Of a DNA stretch of 64,000 nucleotides, positions 44,246 through 53,072 are shown piece by piece. Position 1 is the first letter of the stretch. Every line of letters begins with the position of its first letter. The notes beneath the pieces were generated by a model. The model saw only the letters and a list, made by a program, of their open reading frames with translations. It had not been told where the DNA came from and did not search any database. The stretch is from Methyloterricola oryzae (lineage in GTDB: Bacteria > Pseudomonadota > Gammaproteobacteria > Methylococcales > Methylococcaceae), in contig NZ_JYNS01000015.1 of the NCBI RefSeq assembly GCF_000934725.1, forward strand, positions 40,694 to 104,693, written 5' to 3'. The translations under genes were made by a program, and so were the position numbers.

Positions 44246-45691
44246 ATGCCCATGAATGCCATGAGTCCCCTGCCCCAGCGTACCCGCATCGTCGCCACCA
44301 TCGGCCCCGCCAGCAACTCGCCCGAGGTCATCCGGCAGATGATGCTTGCGGGCATGAACGTGGCGCGGCTGAACTTCTCCCACGGCAGCTACGAGGAGCA
44401 CGCCCAGCGGGTGCAGATGCTGCGCGGGGTGGCCGACGAACTGGACCTGCCCCTGGGCCTGCTGCAGGACCTGCAGGGCCCGAAGGTGCGCGTGGGCACC
44501 CTGCCCGGCGAAGGCATCACGCTGATCGAAGGCGCGAGCCTCACCCTGCTGCCCGAGGCTGAGTACCGCGGAGCGGCCGGCACCGTCGGCATCGACTACC
44601 CCCATTTGGCGGAGGAAGCGCAGGCCGGCACCCAGATCCTGCTGGATGACGGCCTGCTGGAACTGGCGGTGGAAGCGGTCGCGGGACCGGGGCTGCGTTG
44701 CCGCGTGGTCGCCGGCGGCCTGCTGAAATCCCGCAAGGGCGTGAACCTGCCGAGCCTGGACCTGCGCCTGCCCTCACTCACCGAGAAGGACAAGCGCGAC
44801 CTGGAATTCGGCGTGCAGCAGGGCGTGGACTTCGTTTCCCTGAGCTTCGTGCGCCGGCCCGAGGACATTCACGAGCTCAAGTCCCTGCTGGCCCACTGGG
44901 GCGCCGCCGACATGCCTGTGCTCGCCAAGATCGAAAAGCCCCAGGCCATCGCCCGGCTGGAAGCCATCGTCAACGCCTGCGACGCCATCATGGTGGCGCG
45001 CGGCGACCTGGGCGTGGAAATGAGCCCGGAGAAAGTGCCCCTGATCCAGAAGCGCATCATCCGTTTGTGCAACCGCAAGAAGATCCCGGTCATCACCGCC
45101 ACCCAGATGCTGGACAGCATGACCCACAACCCCAGGCCCACCCGCGCCGAGGCCAGCGACGTGGCCAACGCGGTGATGGATGGCACCGATGCGGTGATGC
45201 TCTCCGGCGAATCCGCCGTGGGCGAATACCCGGTGGAATCGGTGCGCATGCTGGCGCGCATCGCGGCGGACGTGGAACCCGAGCGCCCCGTCGTCAACTA
45301 CGAGCCGGACGGCGGCGACGACACTCAGGCCATCAGCGAGGCCATCGCGGCGGTGGACAAGGTGCTGAACCTGCGCGCCATCGTGGCCTTCACCGAAACC
45401 GGCCGCACCGCCAAGCTGGTCGCCGAAGAAAGGCCGCGGGTGCCGGTCATCGCCCTCACCCCACACCTCAAGGTCTATCGCCGCCTGACCCTGGTCTGGG
45501 GCGTACGGCCCGTGCTGCTGCCCAGGCCCATCGCCACCTCGGAGGAACTGCTGCGGGAAGTGGAGGCCAGCCTGCTGGCCCGCCGCTTCGCCGCCCCCGG
45601 GGACAAGATACTCATCGTCGGCGGCTTGCCCATGGGGCATTCCGGCGGCACCAATTTCCTCAAGATCCACACCTTGGCCCAGCCTGACTGA
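44246..45691 (+). CDS. pyk: Pyruvate kinase
   Basis: The 481-residue glycolytic enzyme makes pyruvate and ATP from phosphoenolpyruvate and ADP. Signatures: RTRIVATIGPASNSPEVIRQ, the NFSHGSYEEH loop, the substrate/Mg region AKIEKPQAIARLEAI and MVARGDLGVE, and ATQMLDSMTHNPRPTRAEA. A C-terminal regulatory domain (about 350-475) with TETGRTAKLVAEERP is present. Three in-frame ATGs lie within 16 bases and none has a good ribosome site, so the exact start is open. It stands beside the phosphoketolase cluster but on the other strand. Confidence 0.96.
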   Translation: MPMNAMSPLPQRTRIVATIGPASNSPEVIRQMMLAGMNVARLNFSHGSYEEHAQRVQMLRGVADELDLPLGLLQDLQGPKVRVGTLPGEGITLIEGASLTLLPEAEYRGAAGTVGIDYPHLAEEAQAGTQILLDDGLLELAVEAVAGPGLRCRVVAGGLLKSRKGVNLPSLDLRLPSLTEKDKRDLEFGVQQGVDFVSLSFVRRPEDIHELKSLLAHWGAADMPVLAKIEKPQAIARLEAIVNACDAIMVARGDLGVEMSPEKVPLIQKRIIRLCNRKKIPVITATQMLDSMTHNPRPTRAEASDVANAVMDGTDAVMLSGESAVGEYPVESVRMLARIAADVEPERPVVNYEPDGGDDTQAISEAIAAVDKVLNLRAIVAFTETGRTAKLVAEERPRVPVIALTPHLKVYRRLTLVWGVRPVLLPRPIATSEELLREVEASLLARRFAAPGDKILIVGGLPMGHSGGTNFLKIHTLAQPD

Positions 45692-45727
45692 GATCCGCGC
45701 GCTGGCCATCAAGAAGGAGAAGTGCTG

Positions 45728-46717
45728 ATGGACTCTTGCCTGGTTTCACGGCGCGACCCGGAACTACGCGCCACCATCGTCTCCCGCACCCCCCTCCTCT
45801 ATGCGGAAGGCGCCGATCACCGCGCCGACCGCCCCGCCCATGTGCGCGCCGGTTCCAGCCTGAGCTGGTTCAATCAGCGCCTGGCGGTGGTGCAGGACGA
45901 CGCCAACTTCATCGCGCTGATCGACCCGCCGTCCGGGCATGTGGAAGCCCTCACCCTGCCCCGGGGCCACGAAGGCCTGCGCCAGTTCGACGACTTGCGC
46001 GGCAACAAGCGCCACAAACTGGACCTGGAGGCCTGCCTGACCGTGCCCGGGTGCGGCGGGGAGTCGTTACTGGTACTGGCCTCCGGTTCGAAAAAGCAGC
46101 GTGATGCGGTGGTGCGGGTGGATAGCGACGGTCGCTTGCGCCTGCAACGGGCCCCCGAACTCTACCGGCGCCTGCGCAAGACCGAGGCATTCGCCGGCAG
46201 CCAGCTCAATCTGGAGGGCGCGATCTACCGCGATGGCTCCGTGCGCCTGTTCAATCGCGGCAATGGCGAGGCACGGGACGGACTGCAGCCAGTCAATGCC
46301 ATCTGCGATCTGGACTGGGAGGAACTAAAGGACTATCTGGACGACCCCGACGAAAAACGGGTGCCGAAACCCGGCGGGATACGCCGCTACGACCTCGGGA
46401 ATCTGCGCGGCGTGCGCCTGACCTTCACCGACGCCACGGTCTCGACCCAGGGCCTTTTGTACGTGGCTTCCGCCGAGAATACCGAGGACGCCGTGAGCGA
46501 CGGTCCGGTGGCTGGTTCGGCCGTGGGCCTTTTGGGCGATGACGGGGAAGCTCGCTGGACGGCCCTGTGCGAAGCGAACGGCAGCCTAAGCGCCGCCAAG
46601 GTGGAAGGCATCTGCACCGGGGCCGGCGCGGGGGAAATTTACCTCACCGTGGATGCCGACGACCCCGCCCAACCCTCCGAACTGCTGAAGGTCGCCCTGA
46701 CCGGGCCCTGGGACTGA
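45728..46717 (+). CDS. Uncharacterised beta-rich protein (possibly DUF6929)
   Basis: The 329-residue soluble protein has repeated strand pairs (SSLSWFNQRLAVVQDDANFI, SLLVLASGSKKQRDAVVRVD, QLNLEGAIYRDGSVRLFNRG, KVEGICTGAGAGEIYLTVDAD) that suggest a beta-propeller-like fold. No signal peptide. AAGGAG upstream supports the ATG rather than a GTG two codons before. DUF6929 is a tentative assignment from memory of its pattern. It follows pyk by 36 bases and is likely co-transcribed. Confidence 0.6.
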   Translation: MDSCLVSRRDPELRATIVSRTPLLYAEGADHRADRPAHVRAGSSLSWFNQRLAVVQDDANFIALIDPPSGHVEALTLPRGHEGLRQFDDLRGNKRHKLDLEACLTVPGCGGESLLVLASGSKKQRDAVVRVDSDGRLRLQRAPELYRRLRKTEAFAGSQLNLEGAIYRDGSVRLFNRGNGEARDGLQPVNAICDLDWEELKDYLDDPDEKRVPKPGGIRRYDLGNLRGVRLTFTDATVSTQGLLYVASAENTEDAVSDGPVAGSAVGLLGDDGEARWTALCEANGSLSAAKVEGICTGAGAGEIYLTVDADDPAQPSELLKVALTGPWD

Positions 46718-46733
46718 CGCCCCGCGGCCGTAA

Positions 46734-47228
46734 TCAGTCCTTGGGCATCAACGGGATGGACGCGCCCAGGTCCACGTCCTCGGCGGCATTGGCCACGCTC
46801 TCAACCTGCGCGAAACGCACGGCGATGCGGTTGGAAAGGGCCTTCGCGATCTTCTTGTAATAGCTCTCCAGCAGACTGTTCCGCGCACGCCGCAGTTCAA
46901 AGGCGGTCTTGCCCAACTGCCCGGCCTTGGCTTCCGACATGGACTCGAAGTTGGCCGCGTAGTCCTCGATCAGCTTCATCCGGCGATCGGACAGCTTGGT
47001 CAGTTCCGCCTCGTACTGGTGGTAGATGGACCAGAACTTCGCTGCCTCCTGCTCGCTCAAATTCATGGACTCCTTCACGAACTCGCGCTTCTCCATGCGC
47101 ATGCTGGCGCGGAACAGCTTGAAGCTCTCCTCCTCGTCCGGTGCGGCTTTCGACGCTTCCCCCCAAGACAGACTTCCCGATGCCGCGATCACGGCAGCCA
47201 AGCCCCACGCGATCATTCGCCTCTTCAT
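46734..47228 (-). CDS. Periplasmic helical protein, paralogue of the gene at 29458
   Basis: The 164-residue exported protein has a signal peptide (MIAWGLAAVIAASGSLSWG) and a helical mature part with LSEQEAAKFWSIYHQYEAE and a following DRRMKLIEDYA segment, matching the product encoded at 29458. The arrangement resembles Spy/CpxP-like periplasmic proteins only in general plan. It is convergent with the unknown gene before it, 16 bases apart, and stands as a single gene. Function unknown. Confidence 0.7.
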   Translation of the reverse strand: MKRRMIAWGLAAVIAASGSLSWGEASKAAPDEEESFKLFRASMRMEKREFVKESMNLSEQEAAKFWSIYHQYEAELTKLSDRRMKLIEDYAANFESMSEAKAGQLGKTAFELRRARNSLLESYYKKIAKALSNRIAVRFAQVESVANAAEDVDLGASIPLMPKD

Positions 47229-47698
47229 GCTGATTCCCCCTTGTTTGAATCCTTTGTCCTACCCGAACCGGCCCGCCGACACTATCACACCTCCCCTGAG
47301 GGATCGCAACGTGTAGCGCTCGCAATCGACACGCACCCTCCCCACCGCGCAGTTTCTCCAGAGTTAACCCCTCCAGCAGGCGGCAACCCTAAGAAAGTTT
47401 ACCGTCAAAATTATACCTAGCTAATACCCCGATAGCAGATTACTTGAAAACCGCTCCGTAAAAAGTAACGGCTACGCCCGTGAATTTATCTCAACTCAAA
47501 AAATGCCAGACTACTATCCTCTTTGTCATGGTATTTAAGCAACCACTAAATACCTCAGTAACTCTGCCATTCACAGTATATTTTTTAGTATTTTTCCGTA
47601 TCTCATCAGAGTTTTTCTATGGGTAATTCTGGACTTGCCGCAGAGTTGTCTTGCACCAACCTTCAGGGGTCGAATTATCACCCCGCTAGGAGTCAGCA
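47229..47698. other. AT-rich intergenic region upstream of the C25 protease
   Basis: About 470 bases, markedly AT-richer than the rest of the window from roughly 47390 to 47640. No credible gene. It should carry the promoters for the two divergent genes. A GGGGT/ACCCC hairpin lies just before the protease start (47667-47685) next to the Shine-Dalgarno CTAGGAG. No riboswitch class recognised. Confidence 0.4.
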
Positions 47699-50287
47699 AT
47701 GAAGAGCAGAAATATGATAGCCGCTCTCGTATTCCTATCGAGTCCACTTGCCACACCGAATGCGGAGGCAGCGGTTTCGGTTCGATTACTCGAGCAAAGT
47801 ACGGAATCAACGGTGCTTGAAGTACAGGTGGATGACCCCAAACTGGAGGTCGTCGATACACCGGCCGGAAAATTCGAACGCTTCTCACAGGCTGAGTTGT
47901 CGCAGGGCGGAGTCATTGGCGAAAGCCCGGGAGGCGCCGAATTGCCGGTCATAGGCTTTCCGCTTGCTTTGCCCATCGACCTCAAATCGGCCGCCGTCGA
48001 GGTGACACCCCAGGGTGATACCTCCAGTATGGAAGCGCGGATTTATCCGGCTCAACCGCCTGAAACAGCCTCCTCGAAAAATCCTGAGTTACCCAAATTC
48101 GAATTCAATCAGGATTTATATCAGCGAGGCCTTTTCAGACCCGGCCAGTCCCTGCAGAGCAAGGCTATTTTCAAGGGCGATGCCAATGTGGAGAGCTTCC
48201 GCTTCTCTCCCTATGGGTATGAACCGCTCAAAGGACTGCTCACATGGAACAGGACCTATCTGATCAAGATCATCCATACCGGTGGCCGCTGTTTCTTCGT
48301 GGACCATCTGGCCAACCCTGAAAGCGCTCGCCTGATGGATGGCATAGACCAGAAGATTCAGAACCTCCCAATCCCCGCGCTCTCCTATACCTTGAACCGG
48401 GAATTTGCTCTCAAGCAATTCTGTCCGCCGCTTGAAATACCTCCCATCATTACGGGAGACCGATTCATCATCGTTACCCATCCGAACCTGCTTGCAGCCG
48501 CCAATACCCTGGCCACGCACAAGATCGCCCAGGGCATCTCCACTCTGGTGGTCAGTACCAGCACCATCGCGCCACCGCCCTTCGTGTCGGCATCGGCCAC
48601 GCAGATTCGAAACTGGCTGGCGAACTATTACAACACCCACCTGATCAAGCCCAAGTGGGTCTTGTTCCTGGGCGATGCCGAGTTCGTACCCACCCACTAC
48701 GACACGAACAATTCCTCGGACAGCGCGAAGAATGCCAGTGACATCTGGTATGGACAGTTCCTCGCGGGCATGACAGCCGAATCCATACCGCCCTTCGGCA
48801 TCGGCAGGATACCCGTGGACACGCTGGCCCAGGCCAACACGGTCGTGAGCAAGGTCATCGCCTTCGAGACGGCTCCACCCGCGAATGCCCTGTTCGGCCA
48901 GGATTTCTACAGCCGACTGACCTTCGCCTCCTATTTCCAAGGCAGCGGCATTACCGATCAACGCTGGTTCGCGGAGACCTCCGAGATCATCCGGAATCAC
49001 CTGCTCGGCCTGGGGTACTCGGTGCGTCGCATCTATGCCGCCAGTGCCTCCTCGGACCCGCAATTCTGGCGCGGCGGCGGGGCGATTCCAGCAGACCTGC
49101 GCAAGCCCGGTTTTGCCTGGAACGGCACGGCCGCGGATATCGCCGCCGCGGTCAACCAGGGAACGGTGCTGCTCTACCATCGGGATCACGGATGGTGGGA
49201 CGGCTGGGGCGATCCTTCCTTCGGGATCCCCAACCTGGCCGCGATTTCCGTCACCAATAATCAGTTTCCCGTGGTGTTCAGCATCAACTGCGCCAGCGGC
49301 ATCTTCGATGGCGAGACCGTGGATCTGCCCGCCAATATCGTCGGCAGCGGCTACGGCGCGGGCGTTGGCACCTGGTGGTCCGAAGCCTTCCTGCGCAAGG
49401 CCGACGGCGCCTTGGCGATCATCGGCGACACCCGCTCGAGCAGCACGATCGACAACAACCATTTGACCTTCGGCCTGTTCGACGCGGTGTTTCCCGGATT
49501 GATCCCCGGCTACGGCAGCGCAACGCCAGTGCTGCGCCTGGGAGACACCCTGAATCGCGCCAGAGCCTATATCGCCGGTGTGGATTCGGGCAGCGCGCCC
49601 AATTTCCACCCCCTGGACACGGGCGGAAGTCGGCCGGGCGTCCAGGGACTGCGCCAGGAATTGAATCTCTACAATCTCCTGGGCGATCCCACGGTCAAAC
49701 TCCGCGTCAGTCCGCCCTGGAAGTTTCCGAACATCGACATCCTGGTGGAGAAGGGCATCGCCCACCTGAAGATTCCCCCGGTGTGCCTGACCTGCCCGCC
49801 TGAACTGAAGCCCGAGTGGATCACCGCCGTCGCGCTGGACCCAACCTCGGGACGGATCATCGGCCGCGGCCTGATCGACGACACCGGCGTGGGCAGCATC
49901 GACCTGCATGGCTTCCAGGGCAACTTCGTGGTGAGGGCGGCTTCGCCCGACGGCGCCGCGGGTCAAGCCGCCCTGGTGGAAGAGGATGACGACGGCGATG
50001 GCGTGTTCGACAGCAATGACAATTGCCTGAAGGCCAAGAACCCCGATCAGTTGGACGGGGATTCGGACGGCTTCGGCAATGCCTGCGATGCGGACTTCAA
50101 CAACGACCGTTTCGTCAACAGCCTCGATCTGGCCCTGCTACGCCAAAAGTTCGGTACCCGCGAAGCCACCATGGGTGTCGACATCAATGGCGACGGGATC
50201 GTCAACAGCATTGATCTGGCGCGCTTCCGTCAGATGTTTGGCGCGCCGCCGGGGCCCTCCGCCTGGATCGTGGGCAGCGCTCGCTGA
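47699..50287 (+). CDS. Secreted C25 (gingipain-type) peptidase with type I dockerin
   Basis: The 862-residue exported protein has a signal peptide, an N-terminal beta domain, and a central C25-type cysteine peptidase core (about 270-690) with the catalytic His497 in LLYHRDHGW and Cys531 in FSINCASGIFDG. Then follow a beta domain, thrombospondin type 3-like Ca-binding repeats (DDDGDGVFDSNDNC, QLDGDSDGFGNACD) and two duplicated EF-like dockerin repeats (DFNNDRFVNSLDLALLRQKF and DINGDGIVNSIDLARFRQMF). The dockerin should bind a cohesin; the next gene encodes a cohesin-like domain. There is no PEP-CTERM or Por sorting tail of its own, which fits attachment via the neighbour. AT-rich upstream sequence hints at an acquired locus. 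Confidence 0.85.
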   Translation: MKSRNMIAALVFLSSPLATPNAEAAVSVRLLEQSTESTVLEVQVDDPKLEVVDTPAGKFERFSQAELSQGGVIGESPGGAELPVIGFPLALPIDLKSAAVEVTPQGDTSSMEARIYPAQPPETASSKNPELPKFEFNQDLYQRGLFRPGQSLQSKAIFKGDANVESFRFSPYGYEPLKGLLTWNRTYLIKIIHTGGRCFFVDHLANPESARLMDGIDQKIQNLPIPALSYTLNREFALKQFCPPLEIPPIITGDRFIIVTHPNLLAAANTLATHKIAQGISTLVVSTSTIAPPPFVSASATQIRNWLANYYNTHLIKPKWVLFLGDAEFVPTHYDTNNSSDSAKNASDIWYGQFLAGMTAESIPPFGIGRIPVDTLAQANTVVSKVIAFETAPPANALFGQDFYSRLTFASYFQGSGITDQRWFAETSEIIRNHLLGLGYSVRRIYAASASSDPQFWRGGGAIPADLRKPGFAWNGTAADIAAAVNQGTVLLYHRDHGWWDGWGDPSFGIPNLAAISVTNNQFPVVFSINCASGIFDGETVDLPANIVGSGYGAGVGTWWSEAFLRKADGALAIIGDTRSSSTIDNNHLTFGLFDAVFPGLIPGYGSATPVLRLGDTLNRARAYIAGVDSGSAPNFHPLDTGGSRPGVQGLRQELNLYNLLGDPTVKLRVSPPWKFPNIDILVEKGIAHLKIPPVCLTCPPELKPEWITAVALDPTSGRIIGRGLIDDTGVGSIDLHGFQGNFVVRAASPDGAAGQAALVEEDDDGDGVFDSNDNCLKAKNPDQLDGDSDGFGNACDADFNNDRFVNSLDLALLRQKFGTREATMGVDINGDGIVNSIDLARFRQMFGAPPGPSAWIVGSAR

Positions 50288-50476
50288 GGTCGACGAACCA
50301 GCGAACCGCAAAGCCTTTTGTGGCTCCCGCGGCACAGGGAAGCGCCGCCGAAATCCGCGGCCCAAAACCGTTGATTTTGACCGTCGGCGCGGACTCCTGC
50401 CCGCCGGCGGACGCTGGGAATTCCGGGATGAGTTGCTCCAGCGCTGATGCAAACCAACCACTGAAAGGAAAACGCC

Positions 50477-51034
50477 ATGAACAAGACCTTACGCAATCGT
50501 ATCGCAGCCGCCGCCTTTGCCTTTTTTGCCCTGAGCGCCAACGCCTTCGGCGGAACCCTGGCAATTTCTCCGGCAAGCAAGGATGTCGGCGTCAACGACA
50601 GCTTTCAACTCGCCGTCTTGGGAACCGGATTTGTCGAAGACCTGATCGGCGGGGGATTCAACCTGAGTTTCGACCCGGCGATTCTGCGGCTGGATGGCGT
50701 CAGCATCGCCTCCATCTGGGAGTTCGCGCCTTCCGGCGGACTCACGGACAATGCCTCCGGAACCCTCACCGATGCGAGCTTCAATACCTTCGCCGCGCCG
50801 AAAACCGGCAACTTTGATGTGGCCGTACTGAGCTTTACGGCCCTGGGCTCCGGCTTGTCCGAGATTACCCTGGCGGGCTCCCCGTCTTTCCCCTTCGCGG
50901 ACATCAACGCCAACGCCGTGACCCCCGTCTTCACCGGCGCGACCGTGAACGTAACCGCCGTTCCAGTGCCGCCGGGATTGGCTTTGTTCGTTTCAGGCCT
51001 GATCCCGCTCCTGTTCCGCCGCAATCTGGCGTAG
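50477..51034 (+). CDS. Cohesin-like surface protein with PEP-CTERM-like tail
   Basis: The 185-residue exported protein has a signal peptide (IAAAAFAFFALSANA), then one cohesin-like beta-sandwich with the opening GTLAISPASKDVGVNDSFQL and the core GGFNLSFDPAILRLDGVSI, and a C-terminal VPVPPGLALFVSGLIPLLFRR. That tail copies the PEP-CTERM plan: Pro-rich signature, hydrophobic helix, basic end, recognised by exosortase for sorting to the surface. The cohesin is the natural receptor for the dockerin encoded immediately upstream (190 bases). AGGAA precedes the ATG. No exosortase gene is in the window. Confidence 0.75.
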   Translation: MNKTLRNRIAAAAFAFFALSANAFGGTLAISPASKDVGVNDSFQLAVLGTGFVEDLIGGGFNLSFDPAILRLDGVSIASIWEFAPSGGLTDNASGTLTDASFNTFAAPKTGNFDVAVLSFTALGSGLSEITLAGSPSFPFADINANAVTPVFTGATVNVTAVPVPPGLALFVSGLIPLLFRRNLA

Positions 51035-51115
51035 GCCGTTTAAGAAGGAACTTCCAGGGCGCAGGGACGCGCCACGTCACTTCCCAATCCATTTTCCAGC
51101 CAGACCAAGCCCGTA

Positions 51116-51144
51116 GGGTGTGCTGGGCGCCGCGAAGCGCACCG
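51116..51144. repeat. Imperfect palindromic intergenic repeat GGTGTGCT...AGCGCACC
   Basis: An imperfect inverted repeat around GGGCGCCGCG, in the 289-base gap between convergent genes. It is of the 'GTAGGGTGCGC...GCGCACC' intergenic type often seen in proteobacteria. No gene in the gap. Confidence 0.5.
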
Positions 51145-51323
51145 GTACTTCAATCCACTCACGGCCATAGTGCCGGGAGAAACATTGTTTCGGCTAATTT
51201 CTGCTCCACCGTTGTCATCGGGGATTTCTAGGCATGCTGCACCAGCGATGACACCTTTGCGCAGTGGAGACCCTTCATCGCCCGCCCCCGGTTGCGGCCC
51301 TGTGGCGAAACACGAAACGAAAT

Positions 51324-53009
51324 TCAGCGGCCTTGGGCTTTGCATTCCCAACCCCCGCCTTCCTTGAACTCCAGCACCGCGTCGTAGAGGTGCGTGGGCG
51401 CTTCGCCCTTGGGATTGTCGATGTAGCCGATGCCGTGCTCGCGCAGCAGTTCCAGCAAGGTTTCCAGTTGTTCGCCGCCCACCGCCGCTCCGATGCGGTC
51501 GAGGAAAACGAAGGCGGGCTTGGCCAGCAGCACATGGATGAAGGCGAGCAGTTGCTGCTCGCGCAGGGACAGCAGGGCTTCCCAGTCCTGCTCCTTGTCC
51601 AGCCCTCCGGCGCGCGCCAACGCAGGTCCCAGTTCGAGCCGGCGCAGCAATTCTGAGACCTGATCGTCGTTGACCTGCGCCCCGCCGCCGGCTCCTAGCA
51701 CCTGGCGCAGGCTGCCCGGCGGCAAATAAGGCCGCTGGGCGAGAAACTGCACGCCGGCCTCCGGCAGCACGATGCGCCCGCTGCCGGCGCAGACCAGCCC
51801 GGCGGTGGCGCGGAACAGCAGCACCCGCGCCGTCTGGTTCGGCCCCGCCAGCAGCACGCGCTGACCCGGCGCGATGGTGACGGTCAGCCCCTGCAACAGT
51901 GTGCCGCTGCCTTCTTCCACGCCGTTCAGGCTCAGGTCCTGGTAGGCCAGTTCCGTGCCTTTGCACTCCAGTCGGAGGGGCGATCCATCCTGCGACTGCG
52001 CACGCTCCATGGCCTCCACCAGATAGCTCAGCCGCGCCACCACGGCGGCGAAGTTCGAGATGGACTGGAATTGGGTGATGATCAGCGAGAACGCGCCCAC
52101 CAGCATCGAGAAGGCCATGGCCGACTGGGTCACCACGCCGAACTCCACTTCGCCGTCGATGAAGGCCGGCGCCACGAACAGGGCCGGGATGATCTGGATC
52201 ATCCAGCTGTAGCCGGTGGAAAAGAAGCCCACGTTGCGGTTGATGGCGATGATGCGGCGCAGATTGCCCACCAGGTCCTCCAGGCGCTGCATCAGGCGCT
52301 CGACCAACCGCTCCTCGCGCCGCGCGACCCGCAGGGCCTCGGCGTTCTCGCGCACGTGGATGAGGCTGGAACGGAAGTTGGCTTCCTTGTCCAACTGGAA
52401 GTAGTTGAGGCCGACCAGGGGCCGGCCGAGCACGATGGTCATGAACGAGCCGCCTGCGGCATAGAGCACCGCGACTATGAACAGCAGCGGGCTGATGGAC
52501 CAGAGCACGCCGGAGAAAGCCAGCACGGTGAAGCTGCTGTTGAGCAGCATCAGCACGAAGGACAGGGTGGTGGTGGTGAACACCCGCACGTCCTCGGCAA
52601 TGCGCTGATCGGGGTTTTCCAGGTCGCCGCTGGCGTTCAGGCGGTAGTAGGTGCCGTCCTCCAGGTACTGGACGACGGCACGCCGGGTGATGAAGTGCCG
52701 CCAGAGCAGGCCCAGGCGTTCCTCCGCGAAGCGTGCGATCACCGAGACCAGGGTGGAGCCGGCGAACACGCCAATGTAGAACAGGGCCTGGCGGATAAAT
52801 TCCGCCTTGTTGCGGTCAGCAATGGCGGTCATGAAATCACGGCCCACATAGCTGTTGAGCACGTTCATGCCGTTGATGGCAAATAGCAGGCCGAACAGCC
52901 CCCCGAACAGCAGCTTGGCCTTCCAGCCATCCTCCGACGCGGCGAAGTTGCGTACGGCGCGCACGAAGCGCGCGCCGGTGACCTTATGGGGTATCTTCTC
53001 TTTGTCCAC
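51324..53009 (-). CDS. ABC transporter (SbmA/BacA/ABCD-like) with degenerate ATPase domain
   Basis: The 561-residue protein has an N-terminal transmembrane domain of the ABC_membrane_2 type (about 30-330; GLLWRHFITRRAVVQYLED, DNPDQRI-like ENPDQRIAEDVRVFTT, GLNYFQLDKEANFRSSLI) and a C-terminal nucleotide-binding domain. In the latter the Walker A is GPNQTARV (389-396), without the Lys-Ser; Walker B reads FVFLDRIGAAV with catalytic Glu replaced by Arg505; the signature is LSLREQQ instead of LSxGEQQ. The Q-loop region (AQRPYLPPGSLRQ) is kept. It is a full-length, in-frame gene, so probably a structural or export protein without normal ATP hydrolysis. GTG start. It follows the GH94 gene by 63 bases on the same strand. 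Confidence 0.82.
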   Translation of the reverse strand: MDKEKIPHKVTGARFVRAVRNFAASEDGWKAKLLFGGLFGLLFAINGMNVLNSYVGRDFMTAIADRNKAEFIRQALFYIGVFAGSTLVSVIARFAEERLGLLWRHFITRRAVVQYLEDGTYYRLNASGDLENPDQRIAEDVRVFTTTTLSFVLMLLNSSFTVLAFSGVLWSISPLLFIVAVLYAAGGSFMTIVLGRPLVGLNYFQLDKEANFRSSLIHVRENAEALRVARREERLVERLMQRLEDLVGNLRRIIAINRNVGFFSTGYSWMIQIIPALFVAPAFIDGEVEFGVVTQSAMAFSMLVGAFSLIITQFQSISNFAAVVARLSYLVEAMERAQSQDGSPLRLECKGTELAYQDLSLNGVEEGSGTLLQGLTVTIAPGQRVLLAGPNQTARVLLFRATAGLVCAGSGRIVLPEAGVQFLAQRPYLPPGSLRQVLGAGGGAQVNDDQVSELLRRLELGPALARAGGLDKEQDWEALLSLREQQLLAFIHVLLAKPAFVFLDRIGAAVGGEQLETLLELLREHGIGYIDNPKGEAPTHLYDAVLEFKEGGGWECKAQGR

Positions 53010-53047
53010 TACCTGCGTCCCGAAGCTGCAATTCCATGGCCTGACGG

Positions 53048-53066
53048 GCGGGCCCCGGCGGCCCGC
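53048..53066 (-). terminator. GC-rich hairpin between the GH94 and ABC genes
   Basis: A 7-base perfect stem (GCGGGCC/GGCCCGC) with a 5-base loop lies just after the GH94 stop. No T-run follows, so attenuation or mRNA processing is as likely as termination. Confidence 0.35.
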
Positions 53067-53072
53067 GCCGGC

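Noticed and set aside
47400..47698. A sigma-54 promoter or c-di-GMP riboswitch upstream of the C25 protease
   Set aside because: Neither the GG-N10-GC spacing nor the riboswitch core sequence is present; only a plain hairpin next to the ribosome site was seen.
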